A stretch of DNA of 64,000 nt from Dromiciops gliroides (GCF_019393635.1 NC_057861.1:459166330-459230329); one strand, 5' to 3'; positions 1-10,785 are shown, counted from the stretch's first letter. Notes: generated by a model from the sequence alone, not told the origin. Numbers and translations are program-made.

Positions 1-55
1 AGATACTCCTGACTCCAGGGCCAGTGCTCTATCCACTGCACCACCTAGCTGCCCC
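1..55 (-). repeat. S1 SINE, cut by the window edge
   Basis: Reverse-strand 5' part of the S1 SINE, ending in the characteristic ccacctagctgcccc; the rest lies outside the window. Confidence 0.9.
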
Positions 56-220
56 TTTCCTTTCAAATTTAGGGGATGAGGTGGCCCTTCTTGCAAAGGC
101 TAATCCATCTACTTGTACCTTTGACCCAATTCCTTCTTTTCTTTTCCCCCACTCTGGTACCTTGCTACAGCAATCAGTTCCTCCATCTCATTTTTTAAAA
201 ATTATTTTTTTATTTTTTGC

Positions 221-345
221 AGGGCAATGAGGGTTAAGTCCAGGGTCACACAGCTAGTAAGTGTCAAGTGTCTGAGGCTGGATTTGAACTCAGGTACTCC
301 TGAATCCAGAGCTGGTGCTTTATCCACTGCACCACCTAACTGCCC
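221..345 (-). repeat. S1 SINE
   Basis: Reverse copy running from a T-rich tail through the CORE-like body to ccacctaactgccc, with a small deletion after ggttaag. Confidence 0.9.
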
Positions 346-789
346 TTTCCCTGCCTTTTAAATCAAATTAGGTAATGGTTTATTTTATTAATATTTCCCC
401 TCATCACATTTTCTTTCAAACAATTATCTTCTAGTTTAATTACTCTATATATTGTTTATCAGAAGAATCTATGATACTGTTTTTGTCTTTTGGGTTTTTT
501 AGTTTATTGTTTCTAATTTTTAAAGGTATATTCATTGATCTTTTCCATCTTTTTCATTGATGATACTTTTAATAATATAACATTTTCCCTGAGAACTATT
601 TTGGCTGCATCTCAAGTGTTTGTTGTCTCATTGTTGAGGAATTTGGTAAATTTCATAAAATCCAACTTACTTTTCCAAAATCATAATAGAATGGGAGCTC
701 CCTGTGGCCAAGAAATGTGATATTAAAAATTTTTTTTGTATTTGTATTCTCACTGCATGAATGAATTTAAAAAATATTTAAAGGTCTTA

Positions 790-880
790 CTATCTGCCAA
801 ACACTGTTCTGAGTGCTGGATATACAAGGAGAAAAAGAGAAACAGTCTCATTCTCAAAGAGCACCCATTGTGATGGAGAA
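790..880 (+). repeat. Old interspersed repeat fragment (MIR/L2-age)
   Basis: Contains a diverged form of the motif (aca)ctgttctgagtgctgg followed by a 'tacaag..aaag..cagtc' stretch that recurs at 25.2, 26.15, 45.1 and 52.8 kb. Exact family unknown. Confidence 0.4.
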
Positions 881-909
881 GACAGCAGATAAAAGGAAAA
901 TCACCTACT

Positions 910-1325
910 GGGTTAATGCTGGCTTTTCACAGATCTTATCCTGCCCTACCCCAGCTTCCCACATTTACCTGGGCCATTCCCCTCACCTGGAATGCAATCC
1001 TTTCACATCTGCTCCTTTTACTTCAAGGCTCAGTCCAGGTGTCACCATCTCCATGAAGCTTTTCCCGAACCACCCCTTTCCTCAGCTGAGTGATCTCTTT
1101 GCTCCTAAAAATGTTCTTAGAGAACTATTTAGATCTCTCCTCCTCCATCATCACCATCATCACCACAAGCTGCTTTGTTTCATATTTTTTTGTGTCTGTC
1201 TCGTATCTCTCCCATTAGATAACAAACTACTTGAGGTGAGAGCCTATGGATTTCTTTATTACATAACAGAGCATCTTTCACTTAGATACTTAACACATGT
1301 TTGCTGCATTGAATTCAGAGTATAG
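910..1325 (+). repeat. L2 LINE 3' end
   Basis: Diverged but collinear with the L2 3' region: 'acctggaatgcaatcc', 'ttcaaggctcag', 'ccatgaagctttt', 'aactacttgaggtgag', ending near 'catgtttgctgcattgaatt'. A CAT/CAC expansion at 1147-1166 gives an accidental poly-His stretch in one frame. Confidence 0.75.
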
Positions 1326-1499
1326 TAAAAAATATTGTCTATTTAATCAGGCTTTTTCTCTTGGGGCGAGGAAAGGGAAAGACACCACAAAATAACACAA
1401 TTCCAACTTTAGTCTGTGAGACATTAGTATCTCCCCAGGCATTCACTTGATAAGCAAGTTGATTTTTATATCTCTCTCATTTCAGTGTAGAGAGGAGAC

Positions 1500-1611
1500 A
1501 TAGAGTGGGGAGAAGGGGGGAGGAGCTGAGGGGGGTGGAGAAAGAGGAAGGAAGGGGAAAAGAGAAAGAGGGGTGGGGGAAAAGAGAAAAAGAGCAAGGG
1601 GGAGTGGGGGG

Positions 1612-1647
<36 letters not shown>
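1500..1647 (+). repeat. Polypurine tract with (GA)n
   Basis: About 148 bases almost purely A/G on this strand, ending in a clean (GA)n run at about 1617-1647. Such mirror-like purine runs can form triplex DNA. Confidence 0.85.
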
Positions 1648-1651
<4 letters not shown>

Positions 1652-1673
1652 ATTTCAAGGGAAAATTAGATGG

Positions 1674-1795
1674 CAGGGGTTCTTAACCTAGGGTTGACCA
1701 CCTTTTTAAAAAATATTTTGATAACTGTATTTCTATAATACATTTCCTCTGCAAGCTTATGTATTTTATGCTTTTAAAATATTTTGAAAGGGCAA
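1674..1795 (+). mobile_element. hAT-like DNA transposon fragment (ggttcttaacc type)
   Basis: Begins cagggg-ttcttaacc and continues with 'aaaaaatattttgataactgtatttc', the 5' half of a non-autonomous element whose fuller copy is at 6377-6578. The 3' end is missing. Confidence 0.55.
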
Positions 1796-1879
1796 CTATA
1801 GGCATCATCAGTGTTATAAGAATATTTGGCTTTCCTTTTATTAATTTTTATTAGGTCAGGGCCATTTCTCCTAGTTAGG

Positions 1880-2360
1880 AGGTTATTGAACTGGCTGAAA
1901 CCTGTTTCATGGGATGTGAAAATTCACTTTGGCCTCAAACATTCCTTAAATAAGAAGCCAAAAAGGGAACCAAGACTTCCTGAAGTAATTTGACTTGCCT
2001 TCCTTGAGGAAGGATTCCAGTTGGCTCTGAGTCTGTAGTTGTTGAAGCATGTAAATCTGCCCTCTCAATCAGCCCATTGTGGACCCTTTAACTATAATTT
2101 AATCTGTACCCAGACTTAGTTTACCTATTGAGTCTGTTTCCTTAGGAGATGCATGATATTACGATTCTATTTGTTTAGCTTTTAAGGCTTAAGAGGATGT
2201 ATGAGATTCCTGTATGTCAAAAATTATTTCTCTGATGTAATTTTTGGTCTATAAAATCTCGTAGAATCCTGATCTTTCTTTGGGGTTATTTTTCTTTCTC
2301 CTGAACCTATGCTTAATCATAATAAATCCTAGGTTTTCACCTTTGTAATTTCTGCATTGT
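1880..2360 (+). mobile_element. Solo LTR fossil, family A copy 1
   Basis: Collinear with 51427-52445: both share 'cttatgggatgtgaaaatt'-type sequence, 'gtttccttaggagat', a 'cctgaacct(a/g)tgctt' block, an AATAAA-type signal and the ending 'aatttct.(g/t)ttgtg'. No internal retroviral region is attached. An old, degraded LTR of an unidentified ERV family. Confidence 0.55.
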
Positions 2361-2417
2361 GATAGGTATGGTAAAAATTATTTATGGTATAAATAATTTT
2401 GCAAGTTTTTAGCTGAA

Positions 2418-2760
2418 TCATGCGGATGCTACTGAGCAGCTTTTGAAGGACCTCTCCTTTGGGGGGAGGAAAAACTGAATGCCACCAGAAGGGAGGCAAC
2501 TTCTGGTAGGCAGGGTGTGTTCAAAAGTTCTTGCTCTTTCAGCTTGGTGGAAGAGTCTGGTGGCATTTCCTTATTTCCTTAATTGGTTTCACCTTTGTGG
2601 TTTAATTAATTCCCAAGTAATAAAATCCGATCCTTTATGAACTAAAGCTCAGAGGCTCCTTTTCTTATTGGCCTGAGAGGAATATATAAAAAGGAAAGTT
2701 CAAAGGGGAGATTAAACCTAAAAGAGTCCCTCATATTTCTGGGACCCCAATATTAAGGTG
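2418..2760 (+). mobile_element. Possible second LTR-like segment
   Basis: Follows the family A LTR. It contains an AATAAA-type signal near 2620 and TATATAAAAAG near 2684, with LTR-like composition, but I found no matching copy in the window. Confidence 0.25.
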
Positions 2761-3039
2761 AATCACCCAAATGATGCTCTGTATATCAAATTTTGGCTCT
2801 CACATAGGTTTATTCAGCAGTAGTAATGTACTACATGAAGACAGTGTGGTGTTATGAGACAGATATTTCCCAATGCCATAGGGGTCCATGTCACAAAAAA
2901 GATAAGAATCTCTGAAAAAGAAAGTCTGACAGTAGCTTTTACATCACTTACAATTTATTATCAGCATTGCATTATACATCATTTGCATAGAATTGTTTCC
3001 AATATCCATATAGTATGACACCAATCATAACCCTATGCA

Positions 3040-3130
3040 TGTTGTTCTTGATCATTCTTTATTCTTGAAGAGGACCAATACCACAGCGTCTTGACCATGA
3101 ATTGGATTTAAGTAAGGCAGAGCTGCATAA
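3040..3130 (-). repeat. RTE-derived SINE tail fragment
   Basis: 'ttcttgaagaggaccaatac..' and 'atgaattggatttaagta' are the reverse complement of the 3' tail of the long SINE at 51504-51822 (ending 'gtcttcttcaagaatgaagg'). Confidence 0.6.
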
Positions 3131-3249
3131 ATGCTAAAAATATATCAAATGCAGTGGAAGGGCTGGTCACAAAATTAGAAAGGCAGCCAGGGCCTTCCTT
3201 ATGTGGTAGCCCTTTGTATCAAGAACACTGTGTCCACTTGATAAAAGTG

Positions 3250-4690
3250 GATAAATGAAAGAATATCCCCAAATTAAACAAATCTTGGGGGGGGGGGGAA
3301 ATCCCTGTATGCAAAGGATTCCAAACACTATCATTAGGCAAGGGAGAAGACAGCCAAGCTGTAGAAACACTAGAAGAATGCAAAACTACTGAAGGGAAAA
3401 AGAAAAAAAAAAGGCTTTCCCTCTCCAGTTTTCAAATGCAAAGAAACACTTGGCATGAAATGTCAGTGAGAGCTGTGACTATATAAAACTTGCATTTTCA
3501 TTGGTCTTGCTGCTGCTGCCTTTGCTCCCCATCCCCCTCAGCTCTGCCCAGAGCACCCGAGGAATCACCAAAAGCCAGGAAATATCAAATAGTTTTAAAG
3601 AAAGAGAACTGCTGTTACCTGGCCAGCACTTTATTATGCTTTTTTGAATTTTATTGGTTGGTCTGGGATTTGGCTAAAGTACAATTGGTACCTTCTTCTT
3701 TCAGTATGTTTACTGTGAAAAGACAACACTTATTTTAGAATGGTGTTGATTATTGCCTTTGAAAATGCGTAATAAACTGAACTAGTCAAAATATATCAGA
3801 AGACCTACTATTAACTATCATGAGGCAAGTGCTAGAGATGTTCTTCAACACATCCCAGACTCGGCCATCTCTCAGACTCCCAGGCATCAAAGTGAAATCA
3901 AAATCATTGTTAGGGGTCCAAATTTCTGGCTGCTTATACAAATGGAGTGCAGGCCCCTTAATCACAGGGTGGCTACCGTTAGCATTTGCACGTTCCTTAC
4001 AGACAACCTTGTGTTCTGAGAAAAAAAACTATAACATAGATGGTTTGTGAGGGAGGTAATTGGCTAGCAGAGACCAACTGAAAGGAATAAATAAAAAGCT
4101 ATAAAATCCAGGGTGCAAATAGCCTATCTTAAGGCTATGAGCTCCCTGGAGATTTGGTTATTCTTTATTTCTCTATTTTTACTCTTACTTCACTATTGGA
4201 TAAGTTTCCCTAAACTCTCTCTGGCTCAGTTCTTTTTCCTCTTCCACCTTATACTAGTTTTGAGAGGTATTATTCAGTAGGATTTAACCAAGACAATGTA
4301 CTCAATTAATATCTTTTATTTCATTATTATTAATGATACAACCAAGTCCAAAGCTATTATTTAGTTTGCACCCAGTGAAATTATACATGACTTCATTTGT
4401 TTATAATTATAAACTATAAATTTGATTCATCCTTCTATATTGCATATTATGACCATTATTTTAGGAACCTGATAGGTATTTGACCAGCAATGGATCAACT
4501 CTAGAACAAGAAGTTCTAGGAAATGAAGCCACTTTCCTAAGAATTGTGACTGGTATCAGTGCTTGTTAATACTAGAATAGAACAGAAGCTCAGTTTTTAA
4601 GTTGAAGAATTCTCGATTTTCTATAGGACATAGTTACTGAAATAAGATTTTCAGAGTGTTAGGCCATTTATGTGATTGATCTACTCCCAA
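3250..4690. other. Stretch without recognised gene or repeat
   Basis: AT-rich, probably single-copy sequence. It includes a 12-base G run near 3287-3298 and short chance ORFs only. No splice-bounded coding segment seen. Confidence 0.5.
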
Positions 4691-4694
4691 TACT

Positions 4695-4775
4695 CAGTTC
4701 ATCTGTGAAGTGGGTGGGACAGAATAGATGGCCTCTCAGGTCCCTTCTTCCAACCCTAAATCCTATGATCCTACG
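4695..4775 (+). repeat. CORE-SINE/MIR 3' fragment
   Basis: 'tcatctgtgaagtgg', 'gatggcctctcaggtcccttc' and 'aaatcctatgatcc' match the 3' half of old marsupial CORE-SINEs, as also seen near 44.5, 49.35 and 60.3 kb. Confidence 0.55.
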
Positions 4776-4914
4776 TAAAGAGAGCCTGGGAACCCTAGCA
4801 CATGGAAAGAAAATGTGAACAGCCGGAGAAGAAACTTTCAAAAACATCTTTTAGCTTGTCATTTAAATCTCTAAGGCCTCTTCCAGCTCCCAAACTATAG
4901 ATCTGATTGTAAAC

Positions 4915-5063
4915 GCTTTTTTTTTTTTGGTAAGGCAATTGGGGTTAAGTGACTTGCCCAGGGTCACACAGCTGGTTAAGTGTTGTGTCTGAGGCCAAAT
5001 TTGAACTCATGTCCTCCTGACTCCAGGGCCAATGCTCTATCCACTGCTCCACCTAGCTGTCCC
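4915..5063 (-). repeat. S1 SINE with target duplication
   Basis: Full-length reverse copy. The duplication ctgattgtaaac is exact at 4903-4914 and 5064-5075. Confidence 0.93.
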
Positions 5064-5607
5064 CTGATTGTAAACTCTTAAATCCCAAGTCAGAACCTGG
5101 TAAAAAAAAACCCTTTAGAAGATAGACAGTTAAACTGGAATAAAACCCAGCATGTCTATGGACTGGCATCACAGGATGAGTACTGAAAAAAATATTGGAC
5201 TGGAGTAACTCTGAAGTTCTCCTATAAGATTTGGGTGAGCTGAATGACCTCTTAATATTGAGCTGGCCAAGAAGTTCTGAGATCATTTGGATGTAAAGAT
5301 AATAGGAAAAATAACATCTCCAGAAGGAAAAAGCAAACAAACATCTTTTTTGTGGCTTAACATTTTAGGAATTAAAATAAGATCTTCTAGAAGCAAAATT
5401 CGTATGTATTCCAGCCCAGCATCATAGAAGATTCCATTTTCCAAGTGCCCTGCAGAACAGAGAAATAAGATTTTTTAAAAAGCAACTTTACTTTAAAAAG
5501 GTAACTTTTCTCCCCTGTCTTTCCCCCCTCCTTTCCAGAATATTAATGCATGAAATTCAAGCATAATCTGTTATAGAAGGTAACTGAATAATATCCCATC
5601 AAAACAC

Positions 5608-5715
5608 TGACTGTGTGACACTGAAAAATGAATTTCATCTCCTTAGGTCTCTTTCCTCATTTGCAAAGTGAGCAAGCTAGATGACCTCTGAAGTCCCTGA
5701 CAGCTAGAACATTAT
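5608..5715 (+). repeat. CORE-SINE/MIR fragment
   Basis: 'ctgtgtgacactg', 'ctttcctcatttgcaaagtgag' and 'gatgacctctgaagtccct' follow the MIR order with heavy divergence. Confidence 0.5.
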
Positions 5716-5846
5716 ATAGCCTTGGAAAGTATAAAAAGCTGAATGGGGAGGATACAGTTCTCTCTCCCCCCCACATATACACAGACAAGAGAATATATAT
5801 GCACTATGATATGTAATGTATATACTCTGTATAGAGGGAGAGACAA

Positions 5847-6087
5847 TGTTGTTGTTCAGTTGTTTCAGGCACGTCTGACTCTGTAACCCCATTTGGGTTT
5901 TCTTGGCAAAGATACTGGAGTGATTTTGCCATTTCCTTCTATGGCTCATTCTACAGAGGAGGAAACTGAGGCAAACAGGGTGAGTGACTTGCTCAGAATC
6001 ACACAGCGAGTGTCCGAGGCTGGATTTGAACTCGGGTCTTCCTGACTCTAGGCCCAGTGCTGTATCCACTGGGCCACCTAGCTACCC
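5847..6087 (-). repeat. MAR1-type CORE-SINE with BovB/RTE-like tail
   Basis: Reverse copy. The tail 'gttgttgttcagttgttt..ctgactctgtaacccc' and 'ttggcaaagatactggagtg' resemble the RTE/BovB 3' end, followed by the CORE and a tRNA-like head ending 'ccacctagctaccc'. Confidence 0.85.
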
Positions 6088-6376
6088 TATATATAGAGAA
6101 TACATATTGTCTACATGTATGCATAAGAAAATATATATAAAGAGACACACACACACACAGAGGAAGAGAAAGAGAGAAATTCTTAATCAGACTGGGTGTT
6201 TGATTGTCATTCCTAACACAGGAATAATAGAACTTCACATTTTCCCAAGAAGATAGAGTAGCAGAAAGAATGAAAAGAAAAACCAAGTAATGTAGGTTTA
6301 AATAGTCAGAAAGCTAAAGAGAGATATATAGCTCTGTTCATGGGGCTCTTCTAAAAGTTCAGATTGTCTCTCTGTA

Positions 6377-6578
6377 GAGGTTCTGAATCTGGGATTCACA
6401 AACTTAAAAAAACCAAAACAAACCATTTTGATAAATGTATTCCAATATATTTGATTTCTGATTTTTGTTTGTTTTTGTTTTGTTTTGCATCTAGAACCAT
6501 TAGAGAAGGGCTCCATCCAAGGCTTTACCAAACTGTCAAAGGGTTTCATGACACAAAAAAGGTTAAAAGAATCCCCTA
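6377..6578 (+). mobile_element. hAT-like non-autonomous DNA transposon
   Basis: Starts agaggttctgaatctggg and ends ggttaaaagaatcccct, a diverged inverted-repeat pair. The middle carries 'ttttgataaatgtattccaatata' and 'ccaaactgtcaaagggtttcatgacac'. An old, non-coding copy. Confidence 0.55.
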
Positions 6579-6714
6579 CCTCTTGCTCTAGAGAGAGCAA
6601 TATGTACTAGGAGTCTCCTTATCTTTAGAACAAAACATTCTAAGCATGAAATAAATAAGTGGTGACCTATGAGGATAGTCTGTATTAACCTGTGGTTAAT
6701 TTGATTTAAAAAAA

Positions 6715-6772
6715 GAAAGAAGAAAACCAAATTACCAGATCAAAAATGAAAGGGGTGATTTCACCACCAATG
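6715..6772 (+). mobile_element. L1 ORF2 fragment (mid region)
   Basis: 'aaccaaattaccagatcaaaa.tgaaaggggtgatttcaccacc' corresponds to the L1 ORF2 stretch reading like K.DFTTNE, between endonuclease and RT. It stops at a SINE fragment; the L1 then resumes only at its C-terminus, so most of the RT domain is missing. Confidence 0.5.
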
Positions 6773-6781
6773 AAATGGAAC

Positions 6782-6870
6782 ACTGAGTTCAAATCTGGCC
6801 TCAGACACGTGACACTTACTAGCTATGTGACCCGAGGCAAGTCACTTAACCCCAATTGCCTCACTTAAAA
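6782..6870 (+). repeat. S1 SINE, 5'-truncated
   Basis: Starts within 'ctgagttcaaatctgg' and runs to 'ccccaattgcctcac' plus an A-rich tail. It separates two L1 pieces. Confidence 0.8.
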
Positions 6871-6874
6871 AAAT

Positions 6875-8152
6875 TAAAAAGGTTTTGTACAAAGAGAAGC
6901 AATGCATCCAAAATTAGAAGGGAGGCAGAAAGCTGGGAAACAATTTTTATAGCCAGTACTTCTGATAAAGGTCTTATTTCTAAAATATATTGGAAACTAA
7001 ATCAAATTTATAAGAATCCAAGTCATTCCCCAATTGAGAAATGGTCAAAGGAAATGAACAGGCAGTTTTCTGATGAAGAAATCAAAGTTGTCTATTGCTA
7101 TATGAAAAAATGCTCTAAATCACTATTGATTAGAGAAATGCAAATTTAAAAAAAACTCTGAGGTACCACCTGACACCTATCAGATTGGCCAATATGACAA
7201 AAAAGGAAAACAATAAATGTTGGAGAAGCTGTGGGAAAATTGGAACACAAATGCATTGTTGGTGGAGCTGTGAACTGATCCAACCATTCTGGAGAGCAAT
7301 TTGGAATTATGCCCAAAGGGCTATAAAGCTGTGCATACCCTTTGACCCAGCAATACCACTCTTGGGTCTTTTCCCCAAAGAGATCATAAAAAAAGGGAAA
7401 AGGATCCACATGTACAAAAATATTTATAGCTGCTATGTTTGTGGTGGCAAAGATTTGGAAACTGAGGGGTTGCCCATCAGTTGGGGAATGGCTGAACAAG
7501 TTGTGGTATATGAATGTAATGGAATACTATTGTGCTATAAGAAATGATGAGCAGGCAGATTTCAGAGAAACCTGGAAGGACTTGCATGAACTGATGCTGA
7601 CTGAGATGAGCAGAACCAGGAGAAAATTGTACACAGTATCACCAACATTATGTGTTGATCAACTGTGATAGACTTGATTTTCTCAGCAATAAAACAGTAC
7701 AAGATAGTTCCAAAGGACTCATGATGAAAAAAACTCTCCAAATCCAGAATAATAAAAAAAAAAGAACTGTGGAATATGGATATACATTGAACCCTACTAT
7801 TTCTTTTGTTTTTGGTGCCATTTTTCTTTTTTTGAGGTTTTTCCTTTTTGCTCTGATTCTTCTTTCACAGCATGACTAATGCAGAAATATGTTTAATGTG
7901 ATTGTACATAAATAACCTATATGAAATTACTTGCTGTCTTTGGGAGGAGGGAGAGAGAGGAGGGAGGGAGAAAAATTTGAAACTAGAAATCTTATAAAAA
8001 CAAATGTTGAGTGACCCTGGGCAAGTCACTTAACCCTCATTGCCCTGCCCCCCCCCAAAAAAAACAAACAAACAAAAAAAACCCAAATGTTGAAGACTAT
8101 CTCTACATGTAACTGGAAAATAATAAAATACTTTTATTAAAAAAAAAAAAAG
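6875..8152 (+). mobile_element. L1 LINE: ORF2 C-terminus plus 3' UTR
   Basis: Reading frames carry SWETIFIASTSDKGLISKIYWKLNQ, then KKCSKSLLIREMQI, the Cys/His motif CWRSCGKIGTQMHCWWSC, IPFDPAIPLLG and WLNKLWYMNVMEYYCAIRNDE, in the same order as the human L1 ORF2p C-terminus. Frame shifts break the reading in several places. A G-rich stretch, 'gaaaataataaaatac' and an A-run close the 3' UTR. A truncated S1 SINE sits at 8011-8083. Confidence 0.9.
8011..8083 (+). repeat. S1 SINE, severely 5'-truncated, inside the L1 3' UTR
   Basis: Only the last ~45 bases of the body plus the tail remain. The duplication caaatgttga is exact at 8001-8010 and 8084-8093. Confidence 0.9.
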
Positions 8153-8306
8153 TGGGGGCAGCTAGGTGTCCCAGTGGATAGAGCAGCGGCCCTGGAGTCA
8201 GGAGTATCTGAGTTCAAATCTGACCTTAGACACTTAACACTTACTAGCTGTGTGACCCTAGGCAAGTCACTTAACCCCAATTGCCTCACCAAAAAAAAAA
8301 AAAAAA
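8153..8306 (+). repeat. S1 SINE
   Basis: Full length, inserted in or next to the L1 poly-A tail; it ends in a 16-base A run. Confidence 0.92.
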
Positions 8307-8554
8307 GTAGCAAAGGCTGCTCATTCATTGCCAGCCATCCTTGGCAATTCAAGCAAGGAAAACCTCGTCATTCTGGCTGTTTTGCCCATGGAAGGGGGCA
8401 AGGACCTTAAGAACCACTTTGGAAACTGGTTCAGCTCAATCTATCTTAAGGGTAGGAATTCGAGAACAATCCTGGAATTCATTAAGAGGTAGTGACAGTT
8501 AATATTACATTTGGCATTAATTTTCTGTCATTATGTTAATTATATCAACTCTTT

Positions 8555-8650
8555 TCTGTCAAGTGACTTGTCCAAGGTTTCATGAGTTCATGTGGTAGCA
8601 GATATAGGACCTCTGACTTGAATCCATGGGCTCTTTCCACTATTATCAGT
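8555..8650 (-). repeat. MIR fragment
   Basis: 'gtgacttgtccaaggtttcat' and 'gacttgaatcca.gggctctttccact' follow the reversed MIR core, much diverged. Confidence 0.5.
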
Positions 8651-8805
8651 GCTAAGTAAATGAATTACTATGCTGTAATTGTTTTGACTCAGTAATATTG
8701 TGTGGTATTTTTCCATTTTCTTTAGGAATTCTTGGTATTGCCTTTGTTTTATTTCTCTCATCTAGTCATCGACTTAATTGGTGTCACTTCCCTTTTTCAA
8801 GGAAG

Positions 8806-8918
8806 TTGGGGTTAAATGACTTGCCCAGGGTCACACAGCTAGTAAGTGTCTGAGGTCACATTTGAACTAGGTCCTCCTGACTCCAGTGTTCTATCCACTG
8901 AAACATCTAGCTGTCCCT
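8806..8918 (-). repeat. S1/CORE SINE, diverged
   Basis: Reverse copy with internal losses: 'ggggttaaatgacttgcccaggg' to 'acatctagctgtccc'. Confidence 0.8.
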
Positions 8919-9353
8919 TACTTCTTTCTTTTAAAAAACAAAGAGCTATTCAGCTCTCTCCCCAGATTACACAGCTTCCCTTAAGTCTAAGCACAATGAT
9001 CACATTTCATCAACAACTAGCTTCACTTCAGAACCATAAAGCCAACCCTTGAATAAACAAACTGGAGTATCAGAACATTTAGGGTTTTTGCTTAATAGCC
9101 TTATTTGCATAAGAACTGAAGAGCCCAGGGCTATGTTGTCTAGCAGGTTTAAGTGATCAAAATTTCCTTTTCTGAGTAGGTCATACAGGCTTCTGTCCTG
9201 CTTCACTTTGCTACCGCCATCTCCTTCCAGTTGCCTTTGGCCAGAAAGAATCATCATGGCCTGGAGGATTTCTAGCTAGACACCAGCCACCACCATTATG
9301 CTCTATGTTCCTTCCCCGACTGTCTCTCCAATTCTGCAATTGTACTTTTTGAG
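8919..9353. other. Stretch without recognised gene or repeat
   Basis: No repeat recognised. It lies within 2 kb of GLRX exon 2 on its 3' side, so it could hold UTR sequence, but nothing proves that. Confidence 0.4.
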
Positions 9354-9480
9354 GGGCAGCTAGATGGCGCAGTGGATAGGGCACTGGCCCTGGAGTCAGG
9401 AGTACCTGAGTTCAAATCTGACCTCAGACACTTAACACTTACTAGCTGTGTGAACCTGGGCAAGTCACTTAACCCCAATT
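9354..9480 (+). repeat. S1 SINE with (CA)n tail
   Basis: The body ends 'ccccaattgt' and its tail has become (CA)n at 9481-9514. Flanks repeat caattgtact(t/a)tttga on both sides. Confidence 0.9.
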
Positions 9481-9481
9481 G

Positions 9482-9516
<35 letters not shown>

Positions 9517-9785
9517 GGTAGAACAATTGTACTATTTGAATGGTTGTGTTCATCTACACACACAGCTACACCCACCATTTCTTTAACTTTCCAAAGGATA
9601 CCCACTCCCCTATATGTCTAGTCTACCACGATTGGAATACAAACTCCATGAAGGTGGAAACTGTCTAGCTATTAGTTCTTGGCACACAAGTTCATTCATT
9701 CACCCAGTTTCTATGATTGAGATCCTTGGAGATAATTGGTTTTTTACAATTCATCTCTAATCTTTTCTTTTTCTTTTCTTTCTTT

Positions 9786-9807
9786 TGTGTGTGTGTGTGT
9801 GTGTGTA
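9786..9807 (+). repeat. (GT)n microsatellite
   Basis: About 11 GT units, preceded by a pyrimidine-rich run. Confidence 0.9.
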
Positions 9808-9840
9808 TCACCTCTGATCTTTAAAAAACACTGGTCTTGG

Positions 9841-9973
9841 GGCGGCTAGGTGGCGCAGTGGATAAAGCACCGGCCCTGGATTCAGGAGTACCTGAGTTCA
9901 AATCCGGCCTCAGACATTTGACACTTACTAGCTGTGTGACCCTGGGCAAGTCACTTAACCCCCATTGCCCCGC

Positions 9974-9997
<24 letters not shown>
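9841..9997 (+). repeat. S1 SINE with exact 18-bp target duplication
   Basis: aaaaaacactggtcttgg occurs at 9823-9840 and 9998-10015 without mismatch. The tail is (CAAAA)n. A young insertion. Confidence 0.95.
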
Positions 9998-10004
<7 letters not shown>

Positions 10005-10029
10005 ACTGGTCTTGGAGGCAAGCAAACAG

Positions 10030-10255
10030 GTGACAGGGAAGCTAGATGGTGAAGTGAATGGAGTACTAGGCCTGAAGTCAGGAAGTCTCATCATTTTCCC
10101 AAGTTCAAATCTGGTCTCAGACACTTACTAGCTGTGTGACTCTGGGCAAGTCACTTAACCCTGTTTATTTCAGTTTCCTCATCTGTAAAATGAGCAGAAG
10201 GAAATGGAAAACCCCAAATGGGGTCACTAAGAGTTGGACATATCTGAACAACAAA
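10030..10255 (+). repeat. MAR1-type CORE-SINE
   Basis: Head 'gaagctagatggtgaag', CORE 'gtgtgactctgggcaagtcac', then 'cctcatctgtaaaatgag' and a tail 'ggggtcactaagagttggacat.tctgaacaac'. Ends 280 bases from GLRX exon 2. Confidence 0.85.
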
Positions 10256-10525
10256 TGGGTGACAAAATCTAACCCCATTTACTAAGTGAACATGGGTAAT
10301 GCAAAATGACTTAGTCCCAGTGTGACTCATTCTCTCTGTAAAATGGAAAAGTTCCAGATGACTAATGTCACTGGATTTATTTCATACACAGATGTCCAAA
10401 CTACTCATAGCCGGTTGGTCTTCTTTCCCCTGTAGCTAGAAAGATTATGCAAGGCACAATAAACAAGACAAGGAATTCCTATTTTCTTAAACTTCCAAGA
10501 ACCTTATTACTTCTATGAAATCTGC

Positions 10526-10538
10526 CACTTACTGTAAG
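10526..10538 (-). promoter_or_regulatory. GLRX: Splice donor just after the GLRX stop codon
   Basis: After TAA the minus strand reads CTTACA followed by GTAAGTG, a near-consensus U1 site whose GT is at 10531-10532. It predicts a second intron and a wholly non-coding last exon at lower coordinates, which I did not find. The stop would lie only 5 bases before the junction, too close to trigger nonsense-mediated decay. Confidence 0.5.
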
Positions 10539-10652
10539 TTATTGTAACACTCCAATTTGTTGAAGCTTTTGTAGCAACTGGCCATTCCGTTGCAGGGCTA
10601 CGAGATCTGAATGTCCACCAATACAGTCTTTTCCAATAAACACCCGAGGCAC
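10539..10652 (-). CDS. GLRX: GLRX coding exon 2 (glutaredoxin-1, residues 70-106 and stop)
   Basis: Reverse-strand translation begins VPRVFIGKDCIGGHSDL and ends KLQQIGVLQ followed by TAA, completing a 106-residue protein, the usual mammalian GLRX length. The acceptor is a pyrimidine-rich run ending CCCCTTCAG directly before GTG CCT CGG. Joined to exon 1 it forms T69-V70-P71, the conserved TVP loop with the cis-proline that helps bind glutathione. C79-I-G-G is the conserved GSH-site motif. Position 83 is His where human GLRX has Cys, so C79 is the only cysteine besides the active-site pair; human has five in total. The exon is too short to stand out as an ORF and was found by looking for the missing C-terminus. 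Five bases past the stop lies GTAAGT, a consensus splice donor, implying a spliced 3' UTR. Confidence 0.95.
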   Translation of the reverse strand: MPRVFIGKDCIGGHSDLVALQRNGQLLQKLQQIGVLQ

Positions 10653-10779
10653 CTGAAGGGGAAAAAAATCACAAATAGAAGAGGTGAAGGGTTTTAAATT
10701 ATGAGTAGATTAAATCACATTTTGGGGGGTTCAATCTTAATATTTCTCCATGGCTGAAGAACTCTTTATATTATAGCAA

Positions 10780-10785
<6 letters not shown>

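Noticed and set aside
813-1325. 170-residue open frame with a poly-His run
   Set aside because: Covers an L2 3' end and a CAT/CAC expansion; no coding signature.
8137-8410. Recurrent open frames reading 'LSDLPRVTQLVSVKCLRPDLNSG.PESRAGALST' or 'KAPALDSGGPEFKSGLRHLTLTSCVTLGKSLNP' here and at many other places
   Set aside because: These are chance translations of the two strands of the S1 SINE, not a protein family.
9841-9997. tRNA-like promoter boxes in S1 SINEs as tRNA genes
   Set aside because: The head keeps a GTTCAAATC-type B box but no cloverleaf or anticodon arm of a working tRNA; it is a SINE promoter.
1-10500. RHOBTB3 terminal exons, and ELL2 exons at the other end
   Set aside because: Expected from human gene order but no matching coding segment could be read on either strand.
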